64,000 nucleotides of DNA from Acheta domesticus (GCA_031308135.1 JAHLJT010004567.1:130002471-130066470); one strand, 5' to 3'; numbered from the stretch's first letter, positions 43,693 to 57,639 are shown. Notes: a model not told the origin generated them from the sequence alone. Made by a program: numbers and translations.

Positions 43693-43719
43693 TCCTAGCA
43701 ACTGCATACGCGCCCCAGT

Positions 43720-43935
43720 GAAGCCCATTGCGGTGGCACGATAGCCGTCCGTCCGTCCGAGTAGCGCGGCGAGTGATCGCAGGAAGCGTCCATTTGGCGC
43801 GGGTGGACCGCCACGCGCCGACCCGACGCGACGCCACGCCATGGGACGCTGTGACTCAGCGGGCGCTGGAACGCGACCGTCGCCGGCCGGGCGGCCCGCG
43901 CCAACGACACCCCCCTGCGACGACGTGTGAATCAA
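43720..43935. other. GC-rich, CpG-rich island
   Basis: Directly beyond the hAT-like element. It contains a CCGACGCGACGCCACGCC run (about 43819-43837) of the same 5-bp periodicity as the 20.6-kb array. No coding support. Confidence 0.5.
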
Positions 43936-45081
43936 CTCGGCCAAGAGATTCTAGTCAATTATTCTATTCACCATTTTCACGCATCTTGGATTAAGCGACT
44001 TTTGAAACAAAATTGTTTGTTGTGATATATTTTTGTGTCTATTAACACGCAAGAATTTAAAAAAAAGTTAAAAATATTTTTCCTTTCATTGCATAAGTCA
44101 TTATTGTACTGAATTTTGAAACAGTAATTTTTTTTCATACAACAGTTGAAATTAATATGGTATACACTTCGGTACTAAATGATGTACGGTTATGTACTTA
44201 GGGCCCATAAACCTTACGGTTTTGCTAGGTAACAACTCTTTTTCAATATCATTGAAGCAGAAGAGATGAGGCGAGTCCGTCCGCAAAAATCGCATTCACT
44301 TTTTCTGAGGAGGGATTAACAATTAGTACGTAATTAGCTTTCCATTTTAACGTGTTAAAACATTTGGTCCAATATATTTTCTCTTTCCGGAGGTATTGCG
44401 AAATATGATCAAACACCATTAATAACGAAAATTAAAAGCAGTCAAAACAATTCTACATTTATCCAAAAGTCAAAAAATCCTTCAACCGCTCTCTTCAAAA
44501 TGTAGGTTAATGAGGCAAAGAGCCCTTATGCTCTGAGACACATAATTATGATAACCAAGAGGATACCATTGACGAGAAAGAGTGAAGATAAGTTTTCGAA
44601 TATCCCGTTAGACAAATTAATTTTCCGCGAACTTCCGCCAGAGAAATTAATTTTCGTTCAAGGAAAAATAAAAATGAACATGTGACTTAATCTGCATTTA
44701 TTAAATCATTTCTATCCCCATTGTGAATTCGTAGTAACTGAAGACATTCATAACTGTCACTGAAGTACTCATACCGGTGAAAAGTAATTCTTGGTAAAAC
44801 GAAACGAGCATTTCACTACAAACTACTATGATGTATGGAAGAGGAATTGCCTAGAGTTTATAAATCCTGAGATAAGCTTTGAAGGCCGATGAATCATTTT
44901 TAATGACCCCACATTTTACGACGGGAAAATACATTCATATTGCCTTCAGACTGCCTTACTCTTTGAGCTTGTGCTCTGTAATGATTGCAGACGAACTGGG
45001 GGCCAAGTATAACCCAAGGGCATGCAACAACCTAACTACGACAAGTATCGAGCTCTTGAACGATTGAAGATTTTTTTTCAG
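43936..45081. other. Unannotated AT-rich stretch
   Basis: AT-rich with no recognised repeat. Its last bases (TTTTTTTTCAG ending at 45081) are a good plus-strand splice-acceptor string. Confidence 0.4.
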
Positions 45082-45183
45082 AGTGAACTTCAGAAATACC
45101 ACAGATTGCCACTGCGGCTCAGCAAGAATACATCACCCCCGATTTCGGAACAAATTGTGGTATTGACTCCACAACAGGACTGA
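45082..45183 (+). CDS. Candidate short terminal exon, unproven
   Basis: After a TTTTTTTTCAG acceptor string, phase 0 is open for 33 codons to TGA. It reads SELQKYHRLPLRLSKNTSPP and then a hydrophilic end (QIVVLTPQQD). The text looks protein-like, but I recognise no family. No polyadenylation signal is evident nearby and no upstream exon has been identified. A chance acceptor plus a short open frame is a fully adequate explanation. Confidence 0.12.
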   Translation, partial: SELQKYHRLPLRLSKNTSPPISEQIVVLTPQQD

Positions 45184-45683
45184 GTTATAATTTAGTTTTA
45201 TTATCGGGGTCAACGAAAAGAGTGATTAGTTTGAAACATGTACATTGCCCACTATATTAATGATCCGCAAAATTTATAGGGCGGTACTGTGTTAGCAACT
45301 CTTTATTTTCCCTCCATCATGTCGAAATTAAGTTCCTAGAAGAATCCATGCAACCTGGGAGGTAAATCCTTTATAGATTTTGGCCTGAGATCGAATCATC
45401 GTTTTGGGAAGGATTAATACCGCCCTACCGACCCCCGCATGGTCACTGAACGTAAACTTGGGACGAAGAAATTGGAACCATTGTTGTAGTGACAGTTCCT
45501 GTACAGCTCCATTTTCGGTCAGTAAACCCGTTGTGAGAGCCTGTCGCTGTCAGTCGCATTTGAATGGAGTTGAAAGAAGAATTCGAGCGTATTTCAGAAA
45601 ACCCAGCATTCGTCGACCGCCTCTGGTGAAGAGTCGCGCTCATGAGAACCCCAAGCCTCGTGGCTGCGCGCGAGCATTAAACA

Positions 45684-45795
45684 GCGCGTCGCTCCGATGA
45701 TTCATGGCAGCGGCTGCCGGCGGATGCGGTTTGCTACGTTCCCAGAGAAAGCGAACGCCGCGCTCGCGCGACCCGGCGGACGTTCGCAACACGTT
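45684..45795. other. Short GC-rich island
   Basis: CpG-dense sequence of about 110 bp leading directly into a 5-bp-periodic array. Confidence 0.45.
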
Positions 45796-45905
45796 GCATC
45801 ACATCACATCACATCACATCACATCACATAGCATCGCATCACATAGCATCGCATCGTCTCGTGTCGTATCACATCGCAACGCATCGCATCGCATGATCAC
45901 ATCGC
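45796..45905. repeat. 5-bp-periodic array, CATCA/CATCG type
   Basis: About 20 pentamers, at first perfect CATCA units, then CATAG, CATCG, TGTCG and CAACG variants. The CG-containing variants make it look like the same period and class as the ACGCG array at 20.6 kb. A few isolated units of the same kind recur at about 47366-47390. Confidence 0.9.
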
Positions 45906-48900
45906 ATCAGATGCTGGTGGAACCAGATAAACATGGATGTTTGCGCTACTACCAACAAATTTCGCAATTTAACCCAACCAACAGCTAGGAATAAAAGACC
46001 ACAAGATTACCGGAGGAGGGGCTTGCTTAAATTTATTTAATTGATGTTTTTGACGATTCTGATTAATTAATTGCTACAACTAATAACGTACATGGGTATT
46101 CATTCAAACAAAAAATCAATTTTTGTCTCTTTATGTAAAAAACAATTTCAATATGACAAAATCTCTTACATTGTAGGTCAAATAAATGTCGATGTATTTT
46201 CGTAACATAATAATGTATTAAACAGTATTATACTAAGGATTAAAATACTATAAATAATTCCAAAATGTATTTTACACGTTCAGTTTTCGAGTGAATAGAC
46301 CTAAGTTTTATCTATACGCAACGACGCTGTAATAACTCAAATTGTAACCAGCACTTGTGATGAATTGCTCTATAAATCATCAGAAATTGATAAAGCAATT
46401 CATAAACAATACCAATTTTCAGCTTCCTAAAAGACTGAAACCAATAAAAACAATCATAGGTGGGCATCTAAGCCTAAAATCTCGTGAAATCGTGAAAAAC
46501 CGTGAAATCGGCCGAACTGACAACCGCGCTGATGGGCGCCCCAAGACCCTTGTATACATAGTACATACATACAACGGGCGACAATAAATACAATATTTGG
46601 GTGAAGAAATCGAATAGGCTACGTAAGAATTCTGTGGTGAACGTTTGTTGCATCTCGTAAATATTATTTGAAGCAAGTATCATTAAAATGATCCTAAAAT
46701 CAATGAAACCTGAGAAAATGCTTTAAAAACGATGGAAAAGGTTTAAAAAACCAACTTCTTAGTCGAAACAGACGAAAAATGAAACAAATATAAAAATGGC
46801 AATTTCCTTACTTCATACCATAACAATATTAGTATTAAAATAAGTTTTAATTTAAAAAATGGCATTTCATTAAAATCCGCCCCCTAATGATAACGCATAT
46901 TCGATGATTAACCACTGGCTGCGAGCAGGGACCCACAGGGTGTTAAGGGGATAGCTCCCTATTAGTGAGCATCTCAAACACCCCCGGGGCACGGGATCAG
47001 AGCCATCAGTCCAAAGAACACGAGAATGACCTTCAAACTGCTTTCGCACACGCGTCGCGCTCCGCCGCGGTCCGGTGATACGATCCCAGAGGGCACACTG
47101 TCAGCGAATCTTGATAAAGCTATAAACTGGCCACAGCAAATGATCCTATTCCGTTAAATTTTTAGTGTCGACTTATGTTTGCATTGAAAAAGGACACATG
47201 TCAACATGTTCATCCCAAAAGCATTGTTCATCATACAAAAATTTAAGAGTAACTCCGCAACGGGGTGGACGTGTCAGAGACAAACCAAACAGATTTTTTG
47301 TAAACCACTTCCTCTTAATTTTAGCTAACACCGCAACCTTTAGAAGTCACGAGCCTCCCCACTGCATAGCATCGCATTGTATCGTGTTTTGATGCTGGAA
47401 ACAATCGTTCAATTAAATAACTCAGCAAGCTGCTGTATACATCCATAAATTGTAAAAAACATTTAGCAGCGCTATGTACATCATATTGAGTTTTAAGTGA
47501 CCTGTCATACGTGCAGAGTCACTCGCCGGATCGATCCAACAACATCCCTCCCACAGTTATCTGTCAAACTGATAAGGCTGTTGAACGGAATGAAGATTTG
47601 TGTGATAAAAGTGGAGTGAAGTGAAATAGATATGCGCACCACCAAAACATTATTCTCCTTTCCGCTCCGTGCAGCAGGTTAACTGATCCCTGGACTGCCC
47701 CACCCTCTAAGCTTTTCATCACGAGCGTGACGATCCTCTGGTATTGCGGCTGTTCTGTACTGTGCAGAACGGTGGTCCAGTGCCCGAAAGGTTGACTGGC
47801 TCCGGCACACGTTAAGTACACTCGAAACAAGCAGTGACACTCGTCTGACTGTAATAATGGATGCGATAAAAGGATGGGAACGAGTAACGTCTGAGAAAGG
47901 AAATGAGACATACTGAGATTGAAATGAAAGGTAGGGAAGTTATGGGACGGGAATGCAACGGACTCCTAGAAACAACAGGATATCTTTATATGAAAAATAC
48001 CAAGATCATTATTTGAAGATGTGGAGAGATAATGTTTTTGAGCAGTAATTTGGTAAAAAGGAAAGGATCGACTAGCCAAACAGAATATCACACGAGTTCG
48101 GGTAATGCCAATGAGAGAGCTAAAATGAACCAGGAAAAAGGGAAGAATAGCGTTTGATGATCTAAACATGATAGTAGTTTACATCATTGATACAAATACA
48201 CGACTTTAAATTACAGAAGTTTTGCTTCTAGAAAACGAACAATACTGAAACTTTTCTAGAACATGAATTTTTCCTGTTGAAAGGCCCTGTTGAGCCTTTA
48301 TCTACATTCTTCTATTCGTTTAAAATCGAAATCCAGAAGGAACTGTGAAAGACAGACCGTTTTGTTGAGGGCCAAGAGCACACGGAAAACCGCTTCAAAG
48401 TTCTTCATATCCTGCCTACCGCGACTGTTTACAAGGGAGAGCAACGCGGTGTCAAATTCCCCCGCATCCGCTGCTGCACAACCTCCCTCATACACACGGT
48501 CGAAGGCCGCCCCGCAGCGCCTGAACAATGTGGGCACGCTAGGACACGCGGCCGAATGTGAAAGAAATTCGTTCGACAAATACTACTTCTCGCGGTCCTT
48601 CTGCTTGCGATATTTCGGAGAAATAATAAAATAATGTGACACGGTGATTAAATATCCTTAAGCGTTGCATTAGTTGACCGTCCGAATTAGAAATTATAAG
48701 GGGTCGGAATAGAAAGCTAATTAATTTCGGCTTCCAGTGAGACGGTCTCACAACGTCGAACACAAGACTTGTTTTAATCGGAACATTAACCCCGAAATTC
48801 AATGTGCTCTTCTCCGTAACTCTAAAGTCAATATGCCGAAATAATGGTTTTACCAGAAGTTCAATGACACGGGTTTGTGAATGAGAAAGAATTTTAAATC

Positions 48901-49084
48901 GGTTAGACAGGTATTGAATTACAGATTCAACTTCGAAACGCCTATTTTGAGACAAACGGGATTTCAATGAGTTTATTTCGAGTCCTAAAATTCGATCACT
49001 TAATTCTATCACTCACCGCACTATTATTCACCGCAATGTTACGTACGAACATGTGAAACGGACAGTTGAATCATTCAGCTGATT
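45906..49084. other. Unannotated stretch
   Basis: AT-rich to mixed sequence. The minus strand carries open frames of 157 (48539-49012), 115 (47564-47911) and 93 codons (48298-48579) without motifs I can name. The first is the longest frame outside any GC island or array. No acceptor, donor or polyadenylation arrangement supports it. Confidence 0.35.
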
Positions 49085-49800
49085 CACGCGTCTAGTGGTG
49101 CGCAGGAAAACGGTGCCGCGAACCCGGCGGGGGCGTGCATTTCACGATTCCTCAGGCCCTCTTCAGATCCCAGAGGTCGAGGTTCCTCTGCGTAGGCGAG
49201 AGCGCAACAGCCGGCGCCGCCGGTGCAAGTGACAGGCGGGAGCAGAAAACGCAGCCGACGTGCTGCGGGCGAATGCTGTGGGTTGGGCGGTCGGGTTAGG
49301 GAAAGAGAGGAACAAGGGGATGGGATGTATGAGGCAAGCAGGCGGGCGGCTGGGCCAGGGCGTAGGAAGCAAGGCGGGGTGCGGAGAACGGCGCGGGAGA
49401 TGGGGCAAATGGGCGTGGCACAGCGGAGCGTGTAAGAGCAGGGCAGACGCTCCGCTCCGCTACAAGGCGGTGGCGGCGGCGGCGGCGGCGGGTAAATGCT
49501 CGCGTCAACTGACGTCACGCGAATTACGGGCGGCGACGCGACCGCGCTGGCGATGGAGGAGACGGCGGCGGCGGCAGCAGCAGCTGCTGCTGGCGGCGGG
49601 AGTGCGCGAAACGCACATACGAAGGCGCGCAGGAGCGGAGGGGGAAGGGGAAGCAGGGGGAGGTCGTTGGCAGCGCTGCTCCGCGGGCGGTCGCGTCGCC
49701 GCCGCCGCCGTCCAAAGCGCTTGCGATGCGATGCGATGCGACGCGACACGATGCGCCCGTCCCCGCCGAGACGGGGCCCCCGCGAGCCGCGCCGAGGCAA
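49085..49800. other. Large GC-rich, CpG-rich island
   Basis: About 700 bp, one of the largest islands. It contains (GGC)n at about 49470-49492, GCGGCGGCGGCAGCAGCAGC-type triplets near 49564-49590, and a GCGATGCGATGCGACGCGAC 5-bp-periodic patch at about 49722-49752. A 238-codon minus-strand frame and several plus-strand frames of up to 193 codons overlap, as expected when stops are rare. Size and CpG density make this a good candidate for a true promoter island. Confidence 0.55.
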
Positions 49801-52779
49801 ACGATCTCTCTCTTACACCCGAATTTATCACAAGGTTTTGACGGCGGAGCACACAGATAACAATTTCAGAGGTGCCCAAAGGAAATTCTCGGACTAATTA
49901 TCGTAGGTAATACCACATATGCTTTGGAAATTGTCCATAAATACCCCACTCGAGAAACGAGGAGATTTTTCTCAGAATTTCCAAAGCACGAATGGTATTT
50001 AATAGGACTATTCCATGAATGAAGTTACGTCCTACAATTCCAAAATCCGACAAATATTGAAAATAATTCAAAGCATGTTAAAATCAAAGGTTATGTTATA
50101 GTACATACGCTATTTATGGCACATCAAAATAATGATCCGATATCGCGTCCTAAGATAGATGAATGGCAAGTTATTATTGGCCAGTAGAGAGAGGTGGTAG
50201 GAAAAATCAGATAGAGAAAGCGATGTATTTTTAATATACACCGCACTGATTGGGGCATTTTGTGTAAGTTAAATACTACTGGTTTTAATTTTATGATTGG
50301 AATAGTCAAATGTAAGCACAGCAATACAATCCACATTAGAATCAAATATCGATTAAAAATGTTAACAATCCAGGCCACGATTCATTGTAAGGTTTTGTGG
50401 GTGGAGCAAAGAGCGGGAAATTTCACAGGACCGTGTATGGAAAAGTCGGATCAATCGAAAGAAGAGTCGATACCAGTATAATATCCACAGATTTATAATC
50501 CCAACTGTGGACTACGCTGAGGAAAACTGGTCGAGCTGCTCCCCAGATCAGGATTTATTACAACGTTTCTTGGCAAACTGCGGCCAAGATCAATTGCTCG
50601 AGAAAGACATTGCTGAATTTATTCACGGGTTAAAATTGAGGAGAAAAGAGCGCTAGATGAAATGAAGTGATGGATTAAAGTTGGCACAATGCAACATCAA
50701 TCGCGTATCCTGCTCTGAACACTCGGCTGTGGAAAAATTTCGTAACGTTGATACCAAAATATCTGTTCACGTCCTACGTACATTCTGGTGTTGCTGATAC
50801 CTGATAATCGCACCGAAATTTCCTGTCATTAGCTCTTCCGAGCAAGGACCGACAGGGGTTTGTTAAAGATTTGGATCTATGCAATCGAGCGGGACAAATT
50901 TCTTTATATACAGGACCGATAATTGCGTATTTTTAGAACGTTTAGTTTGCAGAATAGTACTATTAAGAAAACAAAAGAAATACGAGAAACACTTTCATCT
51001 AAGTCAGTCGTATTCGCGACACGCTCAACAAGTCGGCAAGGGATGAATTTCAAGTTTCCATGCAATTTGAAGTCAAGCATTATATAAGTTTATCATGCTG
51101 GGCACAAACCAAGCCGTGGTAATTCCCAGGAACTACTGCACCGACGTTTCTCTACGCATGAACTTACAGGACAACTAAAAAAAATGAACGCTCGGTCATT
51201 AGGAATACAGCTGCATTTTCCTGAAACAAGCAGTGCAACTAGTAGACTCGTCAGTACGTGATTTTATTTGTAAGTAGAACGTCTTTCCACCACTCGCAAA
51301 ATTTCTAGACAAGAATTTTAGCGTATTCTACGAAAGGACTTGGAACGCCAGTGGTCCTATTCGTTTTTTGCTTTTTTAATCACGAAAACTGGAAAGAATA
51401 AGCTATCAAGCGACCGAAATCTCGTTTAATTCTCGCGTGACTCTTCTCCGTTTCGGCGGATAGGAGATACCGGGGAGATGAGTGAAAGCCGCTGATTCCC
51501 GAACTAACAAACCCATTTATCTTCTGACGTCCGTTTATTAAGGAAAGTAACGAACCCTCTTTTCTATAACACAGATGTCAAATACAAGATTAAAAAAATT
51601 ATAGCATTACGTTTCGAAGTCGTTATTTTTTTATATTAAAAACTGCAGAGAAATGAAAAGGCAAGAGAACATCTGTGCGCCCTCGATTGTTACAACGTGC
51701 TCTACATATGCGCACGTACACTATTCGAGCGACACAACCAATGCACGAACAAGCGTTTATAGAGAGATTTGAAAGAGGAGGATTGTTCTACGCGTTACGA
51801 ATATACATTTTCATCCGAACAAATACTCACGAACAAGATCAGTTCAAACATATCCTTATATTCAGTGTGTGCTCACAAATAGTTCTTAATACTGTTTATT
51901 CGATGCAAGTATTTTCTCTTAATAAAAAACAAAGAACTTGCAACTGAATTTATTAAGAGATCAATATTTCTCAAAAAACAGGGAAATGTTTGCACCAAGT
52001 GTAATTTTACATGCGCAGAGATATTCTATTGAAATCGGCAGAGGTCATAGTCATTAGTTTACCTTATTCGTTTAGCCATAATAACTTTCCGAACACACTC
52101 AGTTGAACTCCTAGTATTATCGTTCTGATTGGTGAAAGAATGGACAGGAGCAGGTCGAGAAGTTCCTTCACCACATATCAACGTTTCGATAATGCATCTA
52201 CCTTTGGAGCGATGATGTTCACACACTGACGAGAATGTGCAAAATCATATTCGTACATCAATTCTCCAAACGTGTAAATATGTTAAATATGTGAACCAGA
52301 AACGTTGGCGAATGACACAGAAAAGCTACGTCATTCCCTAATGTCAAGGACAATTGAGGGATTCACATGGTCTCAAGTTACAATTTTTAAGATATTCATC
52401 TCTAAAGGTTTCCTTATTCTCTTTAGATACGACACCTGATAATTTTCTTGGCCCTCCATTGATTTACATTCGCCAAATACTGCATGAGCTGAACCTCAAC
52501 ACTGATTTAAAACTGCATTCGTTTTACTTACGGTTATCTCTCAGTTCAGATCTCTTCAATTCAGTTTTAAAGCAGATAGAGAGGCCAAGACTCTAATTTG
52601 AATACCATCCTGTTTCTCAGGCGTATCTCATCGTCCAACACCTGACCGTCGTTTTAACCGAGAACACGCCTCGCCGGGAGGCCACGAGCGAGGACGCAAC
52701 CACCCACCTTTTTCATCTGCGGTCGCTTGGCAACCTCACGAAGTCTGTTCCTTGTTTGCTTCGTTTCCCGTCCCCAGGC
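49801..52779. other. Unannotated AT-rich stretch
   Basis: AT-rich sequence with frames of 60-90 codons and no recognised gene or repeat. Confidence 0.4.
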
Positions 52780-52983
52780 GCCGCTCAGCAGCGCCCCTTC
52801 CAGGATCGGCCAACGCCACCCCACCCGGCCCCTGCCGCCCCGCCTCCCCCGCGCCGCGCGAGCTGACAGAAAGAGAAAATGAGGAGGGGGAGGCACGGAA
52901 AGAGAATGACAGGAAACGAGATTAAATAAGAGAAAGATACATATAAAATAGAACGAGGTAGAGAAAGAATGAAGCGGTATGTG
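52780..52983. other. Short GC-rich patch and purine-rich lead-in
   Basis: CpG-rich block (to about 52862) followed by a purine-rich plus-strand segment leading to the GA array. No coding support. Confidence 0.4.
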
Positions 52984-53057
52984 TGTGAGAGAGAGAGACA
53001 GGGAGAGACGGGGGAGGGAGAGAGAGACAGGGAGAGACGGGGGAGAGAGAGAGAGAC
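52984..53057. repeat. GA-rich tandem repeat
   Basis: GAGAGAGA sequence in which a unit of about 34 bp (with ACAGGGAGAGACGGGGGAG) occurs twice in tandem. It is entirely purine-rich apart from the C in each ACAGGG and ACGGGG. Confidence 0.85.
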
Positions 53058-53947
53058 GCACAATCCCTTTAAAAACTCACCCATTTTAATTGTGGCGTAA
53101 CTCAATATCCCATCAATGAGGCGGGAAATGACGTTACCCGGACGTCTACAGGCCGTCAAATAATGGAGTATAAATGCTCCCGGAATTAAAATCGACGGGC
53201 GCCGCTTTTAATTGCGACTACCTGGCGGCTCACTCGGCCTACCGCCAGTGCCCGTGCCATTTGCACGCGGGACTTAAAGCCGACGGTGGGATATGGGTAA
53301 TTGGCGCGGTCGTAGTAATTTCCCTAAGGGTGAGGAATGCAAACGCTAAACGCCACCTCTCGTTGGTCTAGGTTTGGGATGTTAGCAATGCGACATATCA
53401 TTATTTGATTGTCACGAGAATTATGTTGACACTCTTTTCTACCAAATCATACAGGGAGGGGGGGGGGCTGGTCAGATGTGAACATGCAGAAATGGTCAGT
53501 TTGAATTTTTGGATCGAAGGCTAACTTCTATTGTGGTTCTCTGTATAATTTTGTCACTTCGACAACTCGATAATGTTGCATGAAAAATTATTTTTTTACG
53601 CTAGAATTCCCGAAAATTTACCTTGGAAAATTTCTTTTATAGAAATAATATTTACACGAATCATATTGTTGATAAAAAGTTGGTTGATTGAGAGTTTGTT
53701 TGAAAGCGTGGAACTAGTGTGAAGCGCGGGCTTTTTGATATTCGGTAAATGTGGGCTGCCGTATACCTTCGACGTGCATAGATTAATTCACCTCTAATTT
53801 CTCTGTCATTCTCACATTTTCTGCATGGTTTGAACCAATCCATACAATAGTATTTTAAACGACGATATCGAAAGAATCTAATTCACTCGTAAAACCTATC
53901 CCTAATCGCGAAATGCACTGGACTCTTTCTTCCGATGCATCATCAGC
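53058..53947. other. Unannotated stretch
   Basis: Mixed sequence with a homopolymer G run near 53458-53468. No recognised gene. Confidence 0.4.
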
Positions 53948-54175
53948 CAGGGGCGTAGTCAGCCGATCATGGGGGGGGGGGGGAGCAGCCATCATAGATT
54001 TGTTAAATAATAAATGTTTGTTATATTGTGTATTATTTTTGTAGTGTTCATGGCACTATACATTTTTTAATTACATAATTTTAACATAAATATTTAAATC
54101 TATTTTGTTAAATTAAAGAAGATAACAAACGAAAACTCATGGCCCCCATGGCCCGTCCCTGGATTCGCCATCTGG
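53948..54175. mobile_element. Dispersed element Z, copy 2
   Basis: Matches 36983-37203. It begins AGGGGCGTAGTCAGCCGATC and enters a G homopolymer (about 53970-53982), shares TTAAATAATAAATGTTTGTTAT with one gap against copy 1, and ends ATGGCCCCCATGGCCCGTCC, CTGGATTCGCCATC. The inverse relation between GGCGTAGTC and GATTCGCC at the two tips defines its limits. Confidence 0.65.
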
Positions 54176-54220
54176 GTGGCGGAAGAATACGTTCCGCAAA
54201 GCGATGCTCAACTGTTCTAC

Positions 54221-54258
54221 AAAATAAGCGTCCGCTGTCAAAATAAGCATCCGCTGCC
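54221..54258. repeat. 19-bp tandem duplication
   Basis: AAAATAAGCRTCCGCTGYC occurs twice back to back with two substitutions. Confidence 0.85.
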
Positions 54259-56759
54259 AAAAACGTAATATACGCATTTAACGCCATCTAAGGGATTGAA
54301 GTAATAAAACCTGTACACTATTTGATAGACAACATTGTTTTACGATGAACCTATTGTGTTTAGTCCGTTGTTAACTTTCAAGCTGCTAATCAGGATTTAT
54401 GTAATGTATTAAGTTAGATGATGTAGAGAATCATTTATTTTTCAATAGCCTTAATTACGAGCATAGCCACAACACAGTTTTTACAAATACTAGCTTTGTA
54501 AGGTTCGTCGTATTAAACATACCGAAATTTCATTTCGACATTTTGCAGTAGTATTTCAAAAGAGTGAGCGGTTAATCAATACGTCTATTTAATGGTACAC
54601 ACTTATGATATAGAACACACAATAAAATGTTTAAATAGTAATTTCAACTTCAAAGAATTACGTCTCTCATTCGATTTCACGGTGTTATATTTGGTCACTG
54701 TAGTCAGGTTCTAGTCTGTCCAAAGACAAGTCTTTTGAAGTCAGAAAACTACGGTTTTACCGCTCAAATAATTTATTTCGTTCACACAGAGGCTCTATTC
54801 GACAGAGAAAAACAAAACAAACAAAATAGAAAAATCCGTAGATATTTACAACACACTCGACCTACCAGTTTTGCCCTTTTTAAAAGCGATACTTGCAACA
54901 TAACATTTTGCAATATCGATAGGTCAATTTTTTTAAAAGTTTGCTATCGCTAGTCACTACGATGCTCTCTTTCTATCATCTGCTTGAAGTGTGTTAGCGT
55001 CGTTACCAGCGAAGAAGGAATGTTATCGAAGACAGATAACTAGGAATGTCGAAAGGAAGCGCCTGACCAGATAACAATTTCGAGATGTTTTCCCGAGAAC
55101 GGCTGCGTGATCTTGATGCCTTCGATTGAGAGGTCATTCCATGCTTTAAGCATTGCCATTAGTCGCCATTAACTGAATGGTGTGTGAAACTATTAAGATA
55201 CGTACGAAGGAACAATAAAAATAAACAACTAAAAATACATGATTAAAGTACAGTTATTTCATAAAGTTTTCGCTTTGCAGGGCGATAATAAAGACGATAA
55301 CGACAGCAGCGTCACTAATATATTTTTTGCGCATACCATTCGCACTTCACTACGCTCATGGTTTTACATCACTCTCCTTCATACGATGCTTGTTGCGTGA
55401 GAATCGACTCTAATGAATGACTATGATGATTAGGAAGATAATATTTATGCCCTAAAAAATCTTGAAATATGCTTTTCAAAAACGCATTTACGACCTAAAA
55501 ATTCTGAAATATGCCCTTAATATGCACTTAAAATTAACAATATTTCATTTCGTCTACGAACCTTTCTTGATAAAATTCTTGGAATGAAATGAAAATTTGT
55601 TTGGAATGAAAATATACATTTTTGTACAAAGTAATATAATTTATCCTACTTCGCGAGAGAAATAACTGAAGTACATATTCACCTTCATGAAGTACATTGT
55701 AAATCTTGTTGAATTTCTTGTCACTGGTTTAAAAATATGTTTTCAAGATATAGTCTACATTTTCACAAGTATTTTATCATCTACAGAAAACATAAAAGTG
55801 CAAACTGTGACTGACTCTTAGGAATCAATGAACATTCACAAATACTTAAGATTCTTTGAAAAGATGAATCGTTTCATAGTTGTCTCTTTTTGAACTAAAT
55901 ATGCAGAACATGCTCCTTTAATTACAGGAATATGCACCAACAGAAAAAACATTGCTGGACGATCGGGAATGCATATCGTAGTTCTGTGCTTCACATTAAA
56001 AACCGACTACAACTTTACTACGAGTGGTCTTACGGCTTTTTCGCAAGAGTACACCGTCATACGCCTGGAATACCAATGACAATGCGGTTGTGCAGGAGCA
56101 CAGACAATAATGCACAAACCCCACAATAGACTAGAATGCTACTCGCCCAGGACCTCATAATTTGTAACGGACATAATCACATGTTTACGAATGAAATGCC
56201 TCGACGGAGTTTCGCGTGACGCACAGAAGGCACTTGTTTGAAATGGAGGAAGTCCTTTCAAACGTCCCCGAGAGCCCGTCGAGAGCAACTACTTTATTCC
56301 GCACGTGTTTGGACTGAACAGCTCAGTTTTTTCCCATTGCAAGTCATGTAAAATTCGATGTGTCATGTAAACTGTGTCTAGAAATAGCTTAACTGCGATT
56401 AAATTTGATCCCAAAATAAAATTAACAATTTTGAAAATATTTTTAATATGAATTTGCATCTTCTATCCATTAGAAAACACCTTCCAAACGAGGAAAATTT
56501 AGGCCACAGCAATATGGCCCTGAACACGCTCGAGGCATCGACAGGGACGCTTCCTCCTCTTGGCCCAGTCCCCTCCGCGGCTGTATTAACAATATTTGTA
56601 TAATAAATAAAAATGAAATGAAAAATACAGATATATTTTACTAAAAGAATAATATATTTAATATTTATATAATTGTCTGAATGTTTACGACTTCTGAAGA
56701 TTCAACAAAAAATTGCACGTTTCCCTCATTTCCAAACGTGAGTTCCACCCTAGTACATT
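54259..56759. other. Unannotated AT-rich stretch
   Basis: AT-rich sequence with no array or transposon recognised. A TTTAATTACAG string at about 55918-55928 resembles an acceptor and is followed by two frames open for 50-65 codons, neither of which I recognise. Confidence 0.35.
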
Positions 56760-57020
56760 TTCACGACGGAGGGCGTGTCCCCTTGAGGAGCGGTCGTGAC
56801 TACAGAGCGTGGTGATTGGGCTGTCCGCGGGGAGCGCGCTGCTGCAGCGGAGCGGCCAGGGCGCTGGGCGCGCTGCGCGCCGCCGCGTTCGCGACGAATC
56901 TCCACTTCCGGGGGGCACCGGAAGTAGCTATCTACGGCGCCGCGCGACGCGGCCGGAGGCCAAATATGTGCGCAGGCTCGGAGCGGAGCACGGCCGCATT
57001 CCGTGAGGCAGGCGGCGATG
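56760..57020. other. GC-rich, CpG-rich island
   Basis: CpG-dense with GCGCGCTGCTGC- and GCGCGCTGCGCGCC-like strings. Frames on both strands are compositional. Confidence 0.5.
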
Positions 57021-57639
57021 GCCAAGAGAGAACTGCGTGATTCGCCCATTCCTGGGTTTACGAGTATGAGGCCTAGGGATGGTCCACCCCTGCTGGGAAG
57101 TATGCGTACATATTCACACAGTTACGTGAGTAAACACGCAGTCGGAACAGGAAAACGTTAACAATTGTCACCTGGACGGAATCTGCATTCCATCCACAAA
57201 TGGCGACGCAGTGGTCAGTTTCGTAAGCACATCATTATGGCGCAGTACAGACAAGCTTCGCCGAACGGACGCAAAAGCATTTTTGAATCGAAATGTCCCA
57301 TTTTGGGGATTACCAGAAAGAAACGTAATTCTCAGTAAAATGTGTGCCTCTCAATCAAATCGCAATTAATTGACAGTTAGTTGACAATTAACTTCCAGCA
57401 CTGTACGACAGCCAACACGACAGCCTGCAATTTATAGACAGCAACATTAGGCAATACACAATGATAGCGAAGGAAACCCACAAAAAGAGAATTATTGCAT
57501 TTAAACATCCATTCCGGAGATAAACGTCATCGAATTTTACGGGATAAACGCAGATGGACTTCAATACTGCCGGTCCAATCAGAACAACAATACATTTACA
57601 AGCGACTGTCGACCGTGAAACATTTTAGCATTGCCTACT
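57021..57639. other. Unannotated stretch
   Basis: Mixed to AT-rich sequence between two GC islands with no recognised feature. Confidence 0.4.

Noticed and set aside
48539..49012. 157-codon minus-strand frame, the longest outside islands and arrays
   Set aside because: No recognised motif, no splice or polyadenylation context, and it is only modestly longer than the best chance frames expected in 64 kb.
49084..49897. Long frames (up to 238 codons) on both strands in a CpG island
   Set aside because: Five or more frames overlap in the same DNA, residues are low-complexity Ala/Arg/Pro runs from triplet repeats, and no domain is recognisable.
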